64,000 nucleotides of DNA from Mycobacterium sp. (lineage in GTDB: Bacteria; Actinomycetota; Actinomycetes; Mycobacteriales; Mycobacteriaceae). The stretch spans positions 434,001 to 498,000 of the forward strand of contig NZ_JASBVP010000007.1 of the NCBI RefSeq assembly GCF_029961025.1, written 5' to 3'. Shown piece by piece: positions 45,304-55,562 of the stretch (position 1 is its first letter; the number at the start of each line of letters is the position of its first letter). Below the pieces are notes generated by a model. It searched no databases, had not been told where the DNA came from, and was given only the letters and a program-made list of their open reading frames with translations. The position numbers and the translations under genes are program-made.

Positions 45304-46563
45304 GTGCGTTCGGTAGAGGAGCAACAGGCCCGGATAACGGCGGCCGCGGTGGCCCCGCGGCCGGTGCGGGTCGCCATCGCCGAGGCTCAGGGTTTGATGT
45401 GCGCCGAGGAAGTGGTGACCGAGCGCCCGCTGCCCGGTTTCGATCAGGCAGCGATCGATGGCTACGCGGTACGCAGTGTCGACGTGCTCGGCGCCGGTGG
45501 GTCGAGCGGTGATCACGACGACGGGAGCGCCGAGGTGGTGCTCCCGGTGATGGCGACCATCGAAGCCGGGGCCCGGGCACCCAGCCGGCTGCAGCCGCGT
45601 CAGGCGGTACGGGTGCAGACCGGGGCTCCGCTGCCGGCGTTGGCCGATGCGGTGCTGCCGGTGGGCTGGACCGACGGCGGCCAGTCACGGGTGCGGGTGC
45701 TGCGGGGGGTGCCCTCGGGTGCCTACGTGCGCCGCACCGGTGACGACGTCCAGCCCGGTGACGTGGCGGCGCGCGCCGGGACCATCATCGGCCCCGCGCA
45801 GGTGGGGCTGCTGGCGGCGGTGGGCCGGGAGCGGGTGCTGGTGCACCCGCGCCCGCGGTTGTCGGTGATGGCGGTCGGCGGTGAGTTGGTCGACATCTCG
45901 CGCACGCCGGGCAATGGGCAGGTGTACGACGTCAACTCCTACGCGCTGGCGGCGGCCGGGCGGGACGCCGGCGCGCAGGTGAACCGTGTCGGCATCGTCA
46001 GCAACGACCCCGCCGAACTGCGCGACGTCGTGGAGGGCCAGCTGAATCGGGCCGAGATCGTGGTGATCGCCGGCGCGGTCGGCGGCGCGGCGGCCGAAGC
46101 GGTGCGGTCGGTGCTGTCGGAGCTCGGGGAGATGGAGGTCACCCGCGTGGCCATGCATCCGGGATCGGTGCAAGGCTTCGGGCAGCTGGGACCCGAGGGT
46201 GTCCCGACATTTCTGCTGCCGGCCAATCCGGTCAGCGCGCTGGTGGTCTTCGAGGTCATGGTCCGGCCCCTGATCCGGCTGGCGCTGGGGAAGCGGCGGC
46301 CGATGCGCCGGATGGTGCCGGCGCGCACGCTCTCACCGATCACCTCGGTGGCCGGGCGCAAGGGCTACCTTCGGGGTCAGCTGATGCGTGATCAAGACAC
46401 CGGTGATTACCTGGTACAGGCGCTGGGGGGAGCCCCGGGCACCTCGTCGCATTTGCTCGCGACGCTCGCCGAGGCAAACTGTTTGGTGGTGGTTCCCGCG
46501 GAGACCGAACAGATTCGCACCGGTGAGATCGTGGACGTCGCATTCCTGGCTCAGCGCGGCTGA
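45304..46563 (+). CDS. glp: Gephyrin-like molybdotransferase Glp (MoeA1)
   Basis: This MoeA/gephyrin-fold protein (419 aa) has MoeA domains I-IV, with PGFDQAAIDGYAVRSVD, RVQTGAPLP, TGDDVQPGD and GQVYDVNSYAL. In Corynebacterium the orthologue Glp binds the C-terminal tail of FtsZ and a membrane receptor, GlpR, to link division with polar growth, so a moonlighting role is likely beyond molybdenum insertion. The predicted GlpR receptor gene is encoded downstream. M. tuberculosis names it moeA1 (Rv0994). GTG 45304 is the start. Confidence 0.9.
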   Translation: MRSVEEQQARITAAAVAPRPVRVAIAEAQGLMCAEEVVTERPLPGFDQAAIDGYAVRSVDVLGAGGSSGDHDDGSAEVVLPVMATIEAGARAPSRLQPRQAVRVQTGAPLPALADAVLPVGWTDGGQSRVRVLRGVPSGAYVRRTGDDVQPGDVAARAGTIIGPAQVGLLAAVGRERVLVHPRPRLSVMAVGGELVDISRTPGNGQVYDVNSYALAAAGRDAGAQVNRVGIVSNDPAELRDVVEGQLNRAEIVVIAGAVGGAAAEAVRSVLSELGEMEVTRVAMHPGSVQGFGQLGPEGVPTFLLPANPVSALVVFEVMVRPLIRLALGKRRPMRRMVPARTLSPITSVAGRKGYLRGQLMRDQDTGDYLVQALGGAPGTSSHLLATLAEANCLVVVPAETEQIRTGEIVDVAFLAQRG

Positions 46564-46584
46564 GGGGCATGACGGCGCACTCCC

Positions 46585-47238
46585 GTGAACTTTTGGCGCT
46601 CCAGCTCCCGCCACCCCGGTTGGCCGATGGCGGTGGGGCCGCTGCGGGTCGAGGCGGGGGTGATCCGGTTGCGACCGGTGCGGATGCGCGACGGCACGCA
46701 GTGGAGCCGAATCCGCTTGGCCGACCGCGTCCATCTGGAGCCCTGGGAACCCAGCGCCGAGGGCGATTGGATCGCCCGGCATACGGTTTCGGCCTGGCCG
46801 GCGGTGTACTCGAGCCTGCGCGCCGAGGCCCGTAAAGGCCGCATGTTGCCGTATGCGATCGAATTGGACGGACGGTTCTGCGGCCAGTTGACCATCGGCA
46901 ACGTCACCCACGGGGCGTTGCGGTCGGCGTGGATCGGCTACTGGGTGTCCAGCGCGGTCACCGGGGGCGGGGTGGCCACCGGAGCGTTGGCGCTGGGCCT
47001 CGACCACTGCTTCGGGCCGGTGATGCTGCACCGCGTGGAGGCGACCGTGCGTCCGGAGAATGCGGCCAGCAGGGCGGTGCTGGCAAAGGTCGGATTCCGT
47101 GAGGAGGGGCTCCTGCGCCGCTATCTGCAGGTTGACGGCGCGTGGCGGGACCACCTGCTGATGGGCCTGACCATCGAGGAGGTGTCCGGGTCGGTGACGT
47201 CGACCCTGGTGCGCAGCGGGCACGCCAGCTGGGTGTAG
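46585..47238 (+). CDS. rimJ: GNAT N-acetyltransferase, RimJ-type
   Basis: This 217-residue GNAT has the RimJ/RimL pattern VIRLRPVRMRDG, LTIGNVTHGALRSAWIGYWV, the acetyl-CoA-binding TGGGVATGALALGL and RPENAASRAVLAKVGFREEG. It probably acetylates a protein N-terminus or antibiotic-like amine; the substrate is unknown. The frame opens at GTG 46585; ATG 46627 corresponds to the M. tuberculosis RimJ start (MAVGPLRV) and is a plausible alternative. It follows glp by 21 bp. Confidence 0.88.
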   Translation: MNFWRSSSRHPGWPMAVGPLRVEAGVIRLRPVRMRDGTQWSRIRLADRVHLEPWEPSAEGDWIARHTVSAWPAVYSSLRAEARKGRMLPYAIELDGRFCGQLTIGNVTHGALRSAWIGYWVSSAVTGGGVATGALALGLDHCFGPVMLHRVEATVRPENAASRAVLAKVGFREEGLLRRYLQVDGAWRDHLLMGLTIEEVSGSVTSTLVRSGHASWV

Positions 47239-47317
47239 CGCCGGCGGATGCGGCGGGGCGGGCAGGCAATCCAGTTACTAGCGTGACATATGTGACTGTC
47301 GGTGCTTGTGTTTAGCA

Positions 47318-47335
47318 AATTACAGGTGTGTAATT
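47318..47335. promoter_or_regulatory. Perfect inverted repeat AATTACA-GGTG-TGTAATT upstream of glpR
   Basis: Seven-base arms AATTACA and TGTAATT with a GGTG spacer form a perfect palindrome, 120 bp before the glpR ATG and in an unusually AT-rich patch (47283-47340) within a GC-rich genome. A direct repeat GTGAC-N4-GTGAC precedes it (47283-47296). It is likely a promoter/operator region for glpR; the regulator is not known. Confidence 0.45.
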
Positions 47336-47454
47336 CTAGTGTCCGCTTTGACCGCGGTGCCAGCGATCGATCCGTGCGGTGCTGACGCGGCCCGTGCAGC
47401 GGCCCCGGGACAAGGCGAGCGCACCCAGCCTGGCGCGGAAAGGAGCAGGTCGCC

Positions 47455-48333
47455 ATGCCAAGCATCCCGCAATCGCTGCTGTGGATCTCGCTGGTCGTGC
47501 TCTGGCTGTTCGTGCTGGTTCCGATGCTGGTGAACAAGCGTGACACGGTCCGGCGCACCAGTGATGTGGCACTGGCCACCCGGGTGCTCAACACCGCCGC
47601 CGGTGCCCGGCTGCTCAAGCGCACCGGTCCGGCCGCCGGGCATCGCAGCGACCCCGACTGGCGAGCGGAGCGAAGCGAACACCCCGATTCCGGCGACGAT
47701 CCCGGCGATGGCGGTGAGGACCGGCCGCAGGCCTCGGCGGCGAGGCGCGCGGATCCCGTCCAGGACGCGGTGGAGGACACCGGCGGCGATCGTGCGGCCG
47801 ATGACGATGACGCCGATGACGATGACCGGGCCGCCGGATTCGACTGCGTCGAGGACACATCGGGTTTGCAGCCGGCAGCCGAGCCGTCGACGCCCACCGC
47901 GGTCTCGCGGCGTCGCCGCCACGACACGGATGTCGCCCTCGCGGTCAGTGCCCGCCGATACGCGTTCCGCAAGCGCATGCTGCTGGCGATGGCGCTGATG
48001 TTGGTGGGCTCGGCGGCGGCGGCGGTCGCCATAGCCCCGGGCGCCTGGTGGGGGTGCGCCGGTGTCGCCGTTGTGACGGTGCTCTACCTGGCGTATCTGC
48101 GCCGCCAGACCCGGATTGAGCAGCGGTTGCGGCGCCGGCGGGCGCAGCGGTTGGCGCGTTCGCGGCTGGGTGTGCACAACACCCTCGACCCAGAACTCGA
48201 CGCGGTGTCGTCACGGTTGCGACGCCCGGGCGCGGTGGTGCTGGAAGTCGACGACGAGGATCCCGGCTTCGAACACCTCGACCCCGCGGTGCCCCCCCGG
48301 GGCTACGACCTGCCCCGGGCCGCCGGCCAGTAG
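47455..48333 (+). CDS. glpR: Divisome membrane receptor GlpR/SepX (Rv0996-like)
   Basis: The protein (292 aa) has an N-terminal transmembrane helix (SLLWISLVVLWLFVLVPMLV, about 5-24) directly followed by a cytosolic NKRDTVRRTSDVALATRVL segment. An acidic disordered middle (DDDDADDDD-like) and two further helices near residues 178-222 follow. This layout matches SepX/GlpR, the membrane partner of Glp in actinobacterial division. ATG 47455 has GGAAAGGAG upstream. The low-complexity middle is encoded by a repetitive AT-poor stretch. It is the last gene of the galU group, followed by tRNA-Ala. Confidence 0.85.
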   Translation: MPSIPQSLLWISLVVLWLFVLVPMLVNKRDTVRRTSDVALATRVLNTAAGARLLKRTGPAAGHRSDPDWRAERSEHPDSGDDPGDGGEDRPQASAARRADPVQDAVEDTGGDRAADDDDADDDDRAAGFDCVEDTSGLQPAAEPSTPTAVSRRRRHDTDVALAVSARRYAFRKRMLLAMALMLVGSAAAAVAIAPGAWWGCAGVAVVTVLYLAYLRRQTRIEQRLRRRRAQRLARSRLGVHNTLDPELDAVSSRLRRPGAVVLEVDDEDPGFEHLDPAVPPRGYDLPRAAGQ

Positions 48334-48402
48334 CACGGCGGGCACTTTTTGGCGGCGGCCGCATTCGGCTTCGGCCGGTTGCTGGTAACCTGCTAGCGGC
48401 TA

Positions 48403-48475
48403 GGGGCTATGGCGCAGCTGGTAGCGCGACTCGTTCGCATCGAGTAGGTCAGGGGTTCGAATCCCCTTAGCTCCA
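48403..48475 (+). tRNA. tRNA-Ala (CGC anticodon)
   Basis: A 73-nt cloverleaf: acceptor GGGGCTA pairs with TAGCTCC, the anticodon stem is ACTCG/CGAGT with loop TTCGCAT (anticodon CGC, reading GCG alanine codons), and the T arm is AGGGGTTCGAATCCCCT. No CCA is encoded beyond the discriminator A. The following 288 bp up to 48763 carry no other RNA gene I recognise. Confidence 0.93.
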
Positions 48476-48496
48476 CCGGGATTGGCGCTCGGGTAG

Positions 48497-49756
<1,260 letters not shown>

Positions 49757-49757
49757 C

Positions 49758-50456
49758 GTGCTTTTCGCCCTGCCGGGACAGCGGCCCGGGATTGGGGCGC
49801 TGGTGATTGTGCTGGCGCTCGGTTGCGCCTGTCCGACCGCCTGCTCGACCGCGGCCGAATCGGTGTCCCCGGGCGCAGCCGCAGCCACCGCCCGAATCAA
49901 CCCGGCGAACATCAGAAGAATCGCAGGCGAACTGCCGCCGGGATACGAAGTCGCCAAAGTCACAGGCGTTTCCGCGCCCGCCCAGCTCTGGGGTCTCAGG
50001 CCGGCTGCGACGGTACGCCCGCCGCAGTGTGCGGCGCTCACCGACCCGGCGGACGGCCGCGCGCGATCCGCCCAGGGGGTGTCCGGCTCCGGCGGCGGCG
50101 GCATCCTCGACGCGGTGGTGGTGGCGCCCCCGTCGGGCCCGGTGACACCGGATCCAAACGTCGTCACGCAGTGCACCCGGTTCACCATGAGCACCGGGCA
50201 CACCAGGGCCGGGGTCCGGCTCGTCGATGCGCCGCGCATCGACGGCGTGGCCACCCTCGGTATCGCCGGCGACATCACGACATCCGTGGAGGGTGGCGCC
50301 GAAATCGTTTCGCACGCCTACGCCTTTACCGCGTACCTGGGTGATTACTACGCGTTCACCACGCTGATCACCGAACCGGGGTCGACGGATTCGCCGCTGA
50401 CGCCGCAATTCGCCGCCGATCTGCTGGTGAAAACGGTGTCTGCGTTACGCCGCTGA
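49758..50456 (+). CDS. Secreted or lipoprotein-like protein, Rv0999-type (tandem paralogue 1)
   Basis: A 232-residue protein with an N-terminal signal-like hydrophobic stretch (GALVIVLALGCACPTACST) containing several cysteines; the lipobox is imperfect (ALGC), so lipidation is uncertain. The mature part has a central conserved pattern (LPPGYEVAKVTG, PPQCAALTDPADGRA) and ends YYAFTTLITEPGS...LLVKTVSALRR, resembling the next gene. GTG 49758 immediately follows the acetyltransferase stop, so the two are cotranscribed. It is related to M. tuberculosis Rv0999. Function unknown. Confidence 0.78.
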   Translation: MLFALPGQRPGIGALVIVLALGCACPTACSTAAESVSPGAAAATARINPANIRRIAGELPPGYEVAKVTGVSAPAQLWGLRPAATVRPPQCAALTDPADGRARSAQGVSGSGGGGILDAVVVAPPSGPVTPDPNVVTQCTRFTMSTGHTRAGVRLVDAPRIDGVATLGIAGDITTSVEGGAEIVSHAYAFTAYLGDYYAFTTLITEPGSTDSPLTPQFAADLLVKTVSALRR

Positions 50457-50484
50457 TCGCCGTGCTTCGGGTAGATTGACGGCG

Positions 50485-51135
50485 ATGTTCAGGGCGGTGC
50501 TGGTGATCACGTGTGCGGGTGCGCTCGCCGCCTGCGCGCCGCACAGATCTGCCGATTCGGCCGACATCGCCAAGGTCCTCGACGTGAAAGCGAGTTTCGG
50601 CCCGCAGTTCCACGTCACCAGCGTCGCGCCGACGGGCATTGACCCGACGTTGTTCGCCGCCCAGAAGCTGCCCCCCGGAATGAAGTTCGAGCCGGCGGCC
50701 TGCACGAAATTTGCGCTGGGCCAATCGATGCCGCCGGGGTTGCGGGGCAACATGGCTGCGGTGTCCGCCGAGGGCCAGGGCAACCGTTTCATCACCATCG
50801 CGGTGCAGACATCCCAGCCGGTTCCGGTCACCCCGCCCGGGCCGGACTGCCAGAAAGTGGGATTCGCCGGCGGGCAGCTGCGCGGGGTCATCGAGGTGGT
50901 CGCCGCGCCGCAGATCGCCGATGCCCAGACGCTGGGCGTGCACCGTGTTGTTCAGACGGTGCTCGACGGAAAGCCCAGTGTCGGTGAGCTTTACGACTAC
51001 TCCGCGCGCTTCGGCAGCTACCAGGTGATCGTCACCGCCAATCCGCTTGTGGCGCCGGATAAACCCGTCGCCCCGGTCGACACGCAGCGGGCTCGTGACC
51101 TGCTCGTGGCGGCGGTAACCGCGATTCGCGGTTGA
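50485..51135 (+). CDS. Lipoprotein, Rv0999-type (tandem paralogue 2)
   Basis: This 216-residue predicted lipoprotein has signal peptide FRAVLVITCAGALAAC with a good lipobox (L-A-A-C), and a mature domain whose end (YQVIVTANPL...RARDLLVAAVTAIRG) parallels the preceding gene. The two look like a tandem duplication with divergence. ATG 50485 is chosen over a TTG nine bases upstream. M. tuberculosis seems to have only one member here. Function unknown; extracytoplasmic location inferred. Confidence 0.75.
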   Translation: MFRAVLVITCAGALAACAPHRSADSADIAKVLDVKASFGPQFHVTSVAPTGIDPTLFAAQKLPPGMKFEPAACTKFALGQSMPPGLRGNMAAVSAEGQGNRFITIAVQTSQPVPVTPPGPDCQKVGFAGGQLRGVIEVVAAPQIADAQTLGVHRVVQTVLDGKPSVGELYDYSARFGSYQVIVTANPLVAPDKPVAPVDTQRARDLLVAAVTAIRG

Positions 51136-51171
51136 CCGCGCCGGTGGCGGTGAGAAAGGCCCGGCACGGGC

Positions 51172-51768
51172 TCAGCGCACCTCGCGCGGCCGGAACTGGA
51201 TACTAACCCGGGGGCCGGTGGCCGCCGACGTCTTGGGAACCGAGTGCTCCCAGGTGCGCTGGCAGGATCCGCCCATCACCAGCAAATCGCCGTGCGCCAG
51301 CGGCAGGCGCAACGACCGGCCGCCGCCGCGGGGCCGCAACGCGAAGGTGCGCGTGGCACCCAGGCTGACGATCGCCACCATGGTGTCTTCGGTGCTGCCG
51401 CGGCCGATGGTGTCGCCGTGCCAGGCGACGCTGTCGGAGCCGTCGCGGTACCAGCACAGCCCGACCGTGGTGAACGGCTCGCCGAGTTCGCCGGCGTAGC
51501 TGTCGTTGAGGCGCTGTCGCAGCCGATCCAGCAGCGGGTGCGGGGGATCCTCGACCGTCAGGTCGTGAAAGCTCACCAGTCGCGGCACGTCGAGAACCCG
51601 GTCGTACATGTGGCGGCGCTCGGCGCGCCACGGCACCGCCGAGAGCAGCGCGTCCAGCAGGCCGTCGGCCTCGGCGAGCCAGCCGGTGCGGATCTCGATC
51701 CACGCGCCGTCGCCCAGCTGGCGGCGTTGCTCGAGCTGAAACAGCGACCCTTGCACCGCCGTCGTCAC
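51172..51768 (-). CDS. AlkB-type 2-oxoglutarate/Fe(II)-dependent DNA dioxygenase (Rv1000c-like)
   Basis: This 198-residue AlkB-like dioxygenase directly reverses alkyl damage in nucleic acids. The Fe(II) ligands are the HxD in VAWHGD and the distal His in TWEHSVPK, and 2-oxoglutarate is held by Arg in [25 protein letters not shown] and [15 protein letters not shown] are typical of the ALKBH2/3-like branch. GTG 51768 is the start. It is transcribed convergently to the lipoprotein genes and divergent from arcA, which starts 57 bp away. Confidence 0.9.
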   Translation of the reverse strand: MTTAVQGSLFQLEQRRQLGDGAWIEIRTGWLAEADGLLDALLSAVPWRAERRHMYDRVLDVPRLVSFHDLTVEDPPHPLLDRLRQRLNDSYAGELGEPFTTVGLCWYRDGSDSVAWHGDTIGRGSTEDTMVAIVSLGATRTFALRPRGGGRSLRLPLAHGDLLVMGGSCQRTWEHSVPKTSAATGPRVSIQFRPREVR

Positions 51769-51825
51769 GCCAGGCAGTCTATCGCCGAGTCCCCGCAGCC
51801 GGCGGCCGGCGTTACCGTTCTAGGT

Positions 51826-53031
51826 GTGAGTGTCACCGAGTTGGGCTGCAATTCCGAGGTCGGGACGCTGCGCATCGCGATTCTGCACCGCCCCGGGGCG
51901 GAGCTGCGCCGGCTGACCCCCCGCAACAACGACCAGTTGCTGTTCGACGGGCTGCCCTGGGTGGCGCGGGCGCAGCAGGAACACGACGCGTTCGCGGAGC
52001 TGCTGCGCTCCCGCGGCGTGGAGGTGCTGTTGCTGTCCGACCTGCTCACCGAGGCGCTGGAAAGCGGGGCCGCCCGGATGCAGGGGATCACCGCCGCGGT
52101 TGACGCCAGACGGCTGGGATTGCCGTTGGCGCAGGAGCTTTCGGCGTACCTGCGGAGCCTGGAGCCCGCTGCTTTGGCGCAGGTCTTGATGGCCGGCATG
52201 ACATTTACCGAACTGCCCGATAGCGCGAGCGAGGTCTCGCTGGTGCGCCGCATGCACCATGGCGCGGACTTCGTCATCGAGCCGTTGCCCAATCTGGTGT
52301 TCACCCGGGATTCGTCGGTCTGGGTGGGTCCGCGGGTGGTCATCCCGTCGCTGGCGCTGCCGGCGCGTGCCCGGGAAGCCTCGTTGACCGATCTGATCTA
52401 TGCGCACCATCCGCGGTTCAGCGGTGTGCGGCGCGCATACGAGTCGCACACCGCGCCCGTCGAAGGCGGGGATGTGTTGCTGCTCGCCCCGGGAACGGTC
52501 GCGGTGGGGGTAGGCGAGCGAACCAGCCCGGCCGGGGCGGAGGCCTTGGCCCGCAGCCTGTTTGACGACGGTCTGGCGCACACCGTGCTGGCTGTGCCGA
52601 TCGAGCAAAAGCGTGCCCAGATGCACCTGGATACGGTGTGCACGATGGTCGACACCGACGCGGTGGTGATGTATGCGAACGTCGTCGACACGTTGTCGGC
52701 GTTCACCATTCACCACACACCCGACGGCGTGCAGATCGACGAAGAGGCACCGTTTCTGGAGGCCGCGGCAACCGCCATGGGGATCGACAAACTGCGCGTC
52801 ATCGACACCGGCCGGGATCCCGTCATCGCGGAACGCGAGCAGTGGGACGACGGCAACAACACCCTGGCGCTGGCGCCGGGTGTCGTCGTCGCCTACGAGC
52901 GCAACAGCCAAACCAATGCCCGCCTGCAGGATGCGGGCATCGACGTGCTCACCATCGCGGCCTCCGAGCTGGGTACCGGTCGCGGGGGTCCGCGGTGCAT
53001 GGCTTGTCCCGTGGCCCGCGACCCGCTGTAG
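51826..53031 (+). CDS. arcA: Arginine deiminase
   Basis: ArcA (401 aa) hydrolyses arginine to citrulline and ammonia. Guanidine-modifying fold motifs are present: [37 protein letters not shown], and the nucleophilic Cys in [11 protein letters not shown] near the C-terminus. The start is GTG 51826 ([19 protein letters not shown], partly shown); a much longer open frame upstream is antisense to alkB and not real. No arcB, arcC or arcD accompany it, so it cannot make a complete energy-yielding pathway at this locus. Confidence 0.96.
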   Translation: MSVTELGCNSEVGTLRIAILHRPGAELRRLTPRNNDQLLFDGLPWVARAQQEHDAFAELLRSRGVEVLLLSDLLTEALESGAARMQGITAAVDARRLGLPLAQELSAYLRSLEPAALAQVLMAGMTFTELPDSASEVSLVRRMHHGADFVIEPLPNLVFTRDSSVWVGPRVVIPSLALPARAREASLTDLIYAHHPRFSGVRRAYESHTAPVEGGDVLLLAPGTVAVGVGERTSPAGAEALARSLFDDGLAHTVLAVPIEQKRAQMHLDTVCTMVDTDAVVMYANVVDTLSAFTIHHTPDGVQIDEEAPFLEAAATAMGIDKLRVIDTGRDPVIAEREQWDDGNNTLALAPGVVVAYERNSQTNARLQDAGIDVLTIAASELGTGRGGPRCMACPVARDPL

Positions 53032-53092
53032 ACGGTTCGGGCGCGCGACGACGGCCGGGGCCTGTGAACCTAGTTGTGAAAACTACCGGGGC

Positions 53093-54652
53093 TCAACGCC
53101 AGCTGGGCAGCCAAATCTCCATGTTCCAGGTGGCCTGGGAGATCGGCTGACCGGTGAGCACCGGAAACAGCCAGGCGAAGTTCGTCAGCACCAGCGCCAC
53201 ATAGCAGCAGACGACGATCAGCCCCAGCGTGCGGCGTTCGGAGCCTTGATGAGGTTGGTAGAGGATGTCGCCGAGAATCAGCGCGATCGCCATCACCAGA
53301 AACGGTGCCATGGTGGCCGCGTAAAAGAAGTACATCTGCCGGTCGATGTCGGCGAACCACGGCAGCCAGCCCGCGCAGTAGCCGACGAGCACCGCGGCGT
53401 AGCGCCAGTCGAAGCGCACGAACGACCGCCAGGCGGCGTACCCGAGCACCGGCACCGAGAGCCACCACATGGCGGGGGTGCCGACGAGCATCACGGCCCG
53501 CACGCACGATTGCGCACCGCAGCCCGGGACGTTTTGCTGGTCGATGGCGTAGAGCACCGGCCGCAGCGACATCGGCCAGGTCCACGGTTTGGATTCCCAC
53601 GGGTGGTAGTTGCCCGCGGAGTTCGTCAAGCCCGCATGGAAATGGTAGGCGCTATAGGTGTAATGCCACAGCGACCGGATGGCGTCGGGTAGTGGGATGA
53701 CACCTTTCTCGCCGATCGATTGACCGGCCTCGTGCCGGTCGATCGCGGTCTCGGAGGCAAACCACGGCGCATAGGAAGCCAGGTAGACCGCGAACGGGAT
53801 GAGCAGCAGGGCATACCCGGTGGGCCCCAGATCCCGCCGGATCACCCCCAGCCACGGCCTGGGAACCCGGTAGGCGCGGCGTGCCGCCACGTCGAACGCC
53901 AACGACATGGCACCGAAGAACAGCACAAAATACAGGCCGGACCATTTTGTGGCGCAAGCCAATCCGAGCAGCACCCCGGCGCCGAAACGCCACCAGCGCA
54001 CCCCCAACCGCGGGCCCCAGGGGGTCTCGGCGGTACGGCCGTCGGTCAGCACGAGATGCATCCGTTCGCGAACCTGATCGCGGTCGACGATGAGCGCGCC
54101 GAAGGCGGCCACCACAAAGAAGACGAGGTAACCGTCCAGCAGGGCGGTGCGGGAGGCGACGAAGCTGACACCGTCGCCGAGGAGCAGCAATCCCGCGATC
54201 GCGCCGACCAGCGTCGAGCGGCTGATCCGCCGCACGATCCGGACCGCCAGCGCCACCGTGATCACCCCGAGCAGCGCTCCGGTGAATCGCCAACCCAGCC
54301 CGGTGTAGCCGAAGATCGCTTCCCCGACCGCGATCAGCTGCTTACCGACCGGCGGGTGCACCACCAGGCCGTATCCGGGATTGTCCTCCACCCCGTGGTT
54401 GTGCAGCATTTGCCAGGCCTGCGGGGCGTAGTGCTTCTCGTCGAAGATCGGCGTGCCGGCATCGGTCGGCGAGCCCAGGTTAAAGAACCGGGTCAGCGCC
54501 GCCAGCGCGGTGATCACGGCGGTCACCACCCAGCCGCGCATCCGGTCTACCGGCCCGAAATCCGCGACCGGCACCAGCGGACCTGGGCTGACGACCGGTA
54601 TGGCGGGTGCTGCGCGGCTCGCTACCGGGGCTTCGCGGGGCGGGGCGGTCAT
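53093..54652 (-). CDS. pmt: Polyprenyl-phosphomannose-dependent protein mannosyltransferase Pmt
   Basis: This GT39 membrane enzyme (519 aa) O-mannosylates secreted and lipoproteins during translocation. It has about ten hydrophobic helices, the catalytic Asp-Glu pair in the first loop (IFDEKHYAPQAW), and VHPPVGKQLIAVGE. ATG 54652 is preferred because the GGAGGAGGAG Shine-Dalgarno ends 11 bases upstream; this SD is part of a dispersed repeat (54657-54697). An upstream in-frame ATG (54703) would translate the repeat. It converges on arcA and is divergent from rsmI. Confidence 0.93.
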   Translation of the reverse strand: MTAPPREAPVASRAAPAIPVVSPGPLVPVADFGPVDRMRGWVVTAVITALAALTRFFNLGSPTDAGTPIFDEKHYAPQAWQMLHNHGVEDNPGYGLVVHPPVGKQLIAVGEAIFGYTGLGWRFTGALLGVITVALAVRIVRRISRSTLVGAIAGLLLLGDGVSFVASRTALLDGYLVFFVVAAFGALIVDRDQVRERMHLVLTDGRTAETPWGPRLGVRWWRFGAGVLLGLACATKWSGLYFVLFFGAMSLAFDVAARRAYRVPRPWLGVIRRDLGPTGYALLLIPFAVYLASYAPWFASETAIDRHEAGQSIGEKGVIPLPDAIRSLWHYTYSAYHFHAGLTNSAGNYHPWESKPWTWPMSLRPVLYAIDQQNVPGCGAQSCVRAVMLVGTPAMWWLSVPVLGYAAWRSFVRFDWRYAAVLVGYCAGWLPWFADIDRQMYFFYAATMAPFLVMAIALILGDILYQPHQGSERRTLGLIVVCCYVALVLTNFAWLFPVLTGQPISQATWNMEIWLPSWR

Positions 54653-54656
54653 CGTC

Positions 54657-54697
54657 GGCGCCGCTCCTCCTCCCCTTCGCTCTGCATCGTGGTCGGC
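54657..54697. repeat. MIRU-like interspersed repeat remnant providing the pmt ribosome-binding site
   Basis: The plus strand reads GGCGCCGCTCCTCCTCCCCT followed by TCGCTCTGCATCGTGGTCGGC, matching the pattern of the widespread mycobacterial intergenic repeat (CGCTCCTCCTCATCGCT...GCATCGTCGCC) and the related elements at 28674 and 63366. On the minus strand it contributes AAGGGGAGGAGGAG just before the pmt start. Confidence 0.65.
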
Positions 54698-54728
54698 GCG
54701 CATCACACACGATCGTAGGCTGTCCGCC

Positions 54729-55562
54729 ATGGGTGGTGGATTGTTGCTGGCCGCGACGCCGCTGGGCCAGCCGCTCGACGCCTCGCCACGGCTGATCGAG
54801 GCGCTGGGCTCCGCCGATGTCATCGCCGCCGAAGACACCCGGCGGCTGCGGCGGCTGGCCGGCGCGCTCGACGTCCGGATCTCCGGGAAAGTGGTTAGCC
54901 TTTTCGACCGGAACGAGGACGTCCGGGTGCCCACCCTGGTGGCCGAAATCCAGGCCGGGGCGACGGTGCTGGTGGTCAGCGATGCCGGCATGCCGCTGAT
55001 CAGCGACCCGGGCCACCGGCTGGTGACCGCCTGCATTGACGCCGGCCTGGCGGTGACGTGCCTGCCGGGCCCGTCGGCGGTGACCGCGGCGCTGGCGGTG
55101 TCCGGGCTGCCGTCGGATAGGTTCTGTTTTGAGGGTTTCGCGCCGCGCCGGCGTTCGGCGCGCCGCAGGTGGCTGGCGTCGTTGGCCTCAGAGCCACGCA
55201 CCTGCGTGTTCTTCGAATCGCCGCGCCGGCTGGCGGCCTGTCTGCGCGACGCGGTCGAGCAGCTCGGCGGCGAACGTCACGCGGTGGTGTGCCGGGAGCT
55301 GACCAAAGTGCACGAGGAAGTGGTGCGTGGTTCGCTGGCGGAACTCGCCGGGTGGGCTGCCGAGGGGGTACTCGGAGAAATCACCGTGGTGTTGGCCGGC
55401 GCGCGCCCGCGCCCGGACCTGCACGCCCTGGTGGCCGAGGTGCAGGCGCGGATCGACGCCGGGACGGGTGTCAAGGACGCTTGCGCGCAGGTGGTCGCCG
55501 AGACCCCGGACGCGCCGTCACGACGTGAGCTCTACGACGCGGTCGTGCGGTCGCGACGCTGA
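54729..55562 (+). CDS. rsmI: 16S rRNA (cytidine-1402 2'-O)-methyltransferase
   Basis: RsmI (277 aa) 2'-O-methylates C1402 in the 16S decoding centre. It has the tetrapyrrole-methylase-like fold with ATPLGQPLDASPRLIEAL, IAAEDTRRLRRL, SDAGMPLISDPG and LPGPSAVTAALAVSG. ATG 54729 is the start. The 3' end overlaps the convergent pabB gene by 45 bp. Confidence 0.94.
   Translation: MGGGLLLAATPLGQPLDASPRLIEALGSADVIAAEDTRRLRRLAGALDVRISGKVVSLFDRNEDVRVPTLVAEIQAGATVLVVSDAGMPLISDPGHRLVTACIDAGLAVTCLPGPSAVTAALAVSGLPSDRFCFEGFAPRRRSARRRWLASLASEPRTCVFFESPRRLAACLRDAVEQLGGERHAVVCRELTKVHEEVVRGSLAELAGWAAEGVLGEITVVLAGARPRPDLHALVAEVQARIDAGTGVKDACAQVVAETPDAPSRRELYDAVVRSRR

Noticed and set aside
51244..51825. A 194-codon in-frame extension upstream of arcA
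   Set aside because: It is antisense to alkB and shows no homology; the arcA fold starts at GTG 51826.
53093..55201. A longer start for pmt reaching into rsmI
   Set aside because: It would overlap the antisense rsmI gene, and the catalytic loop and SD support the start at 54652.
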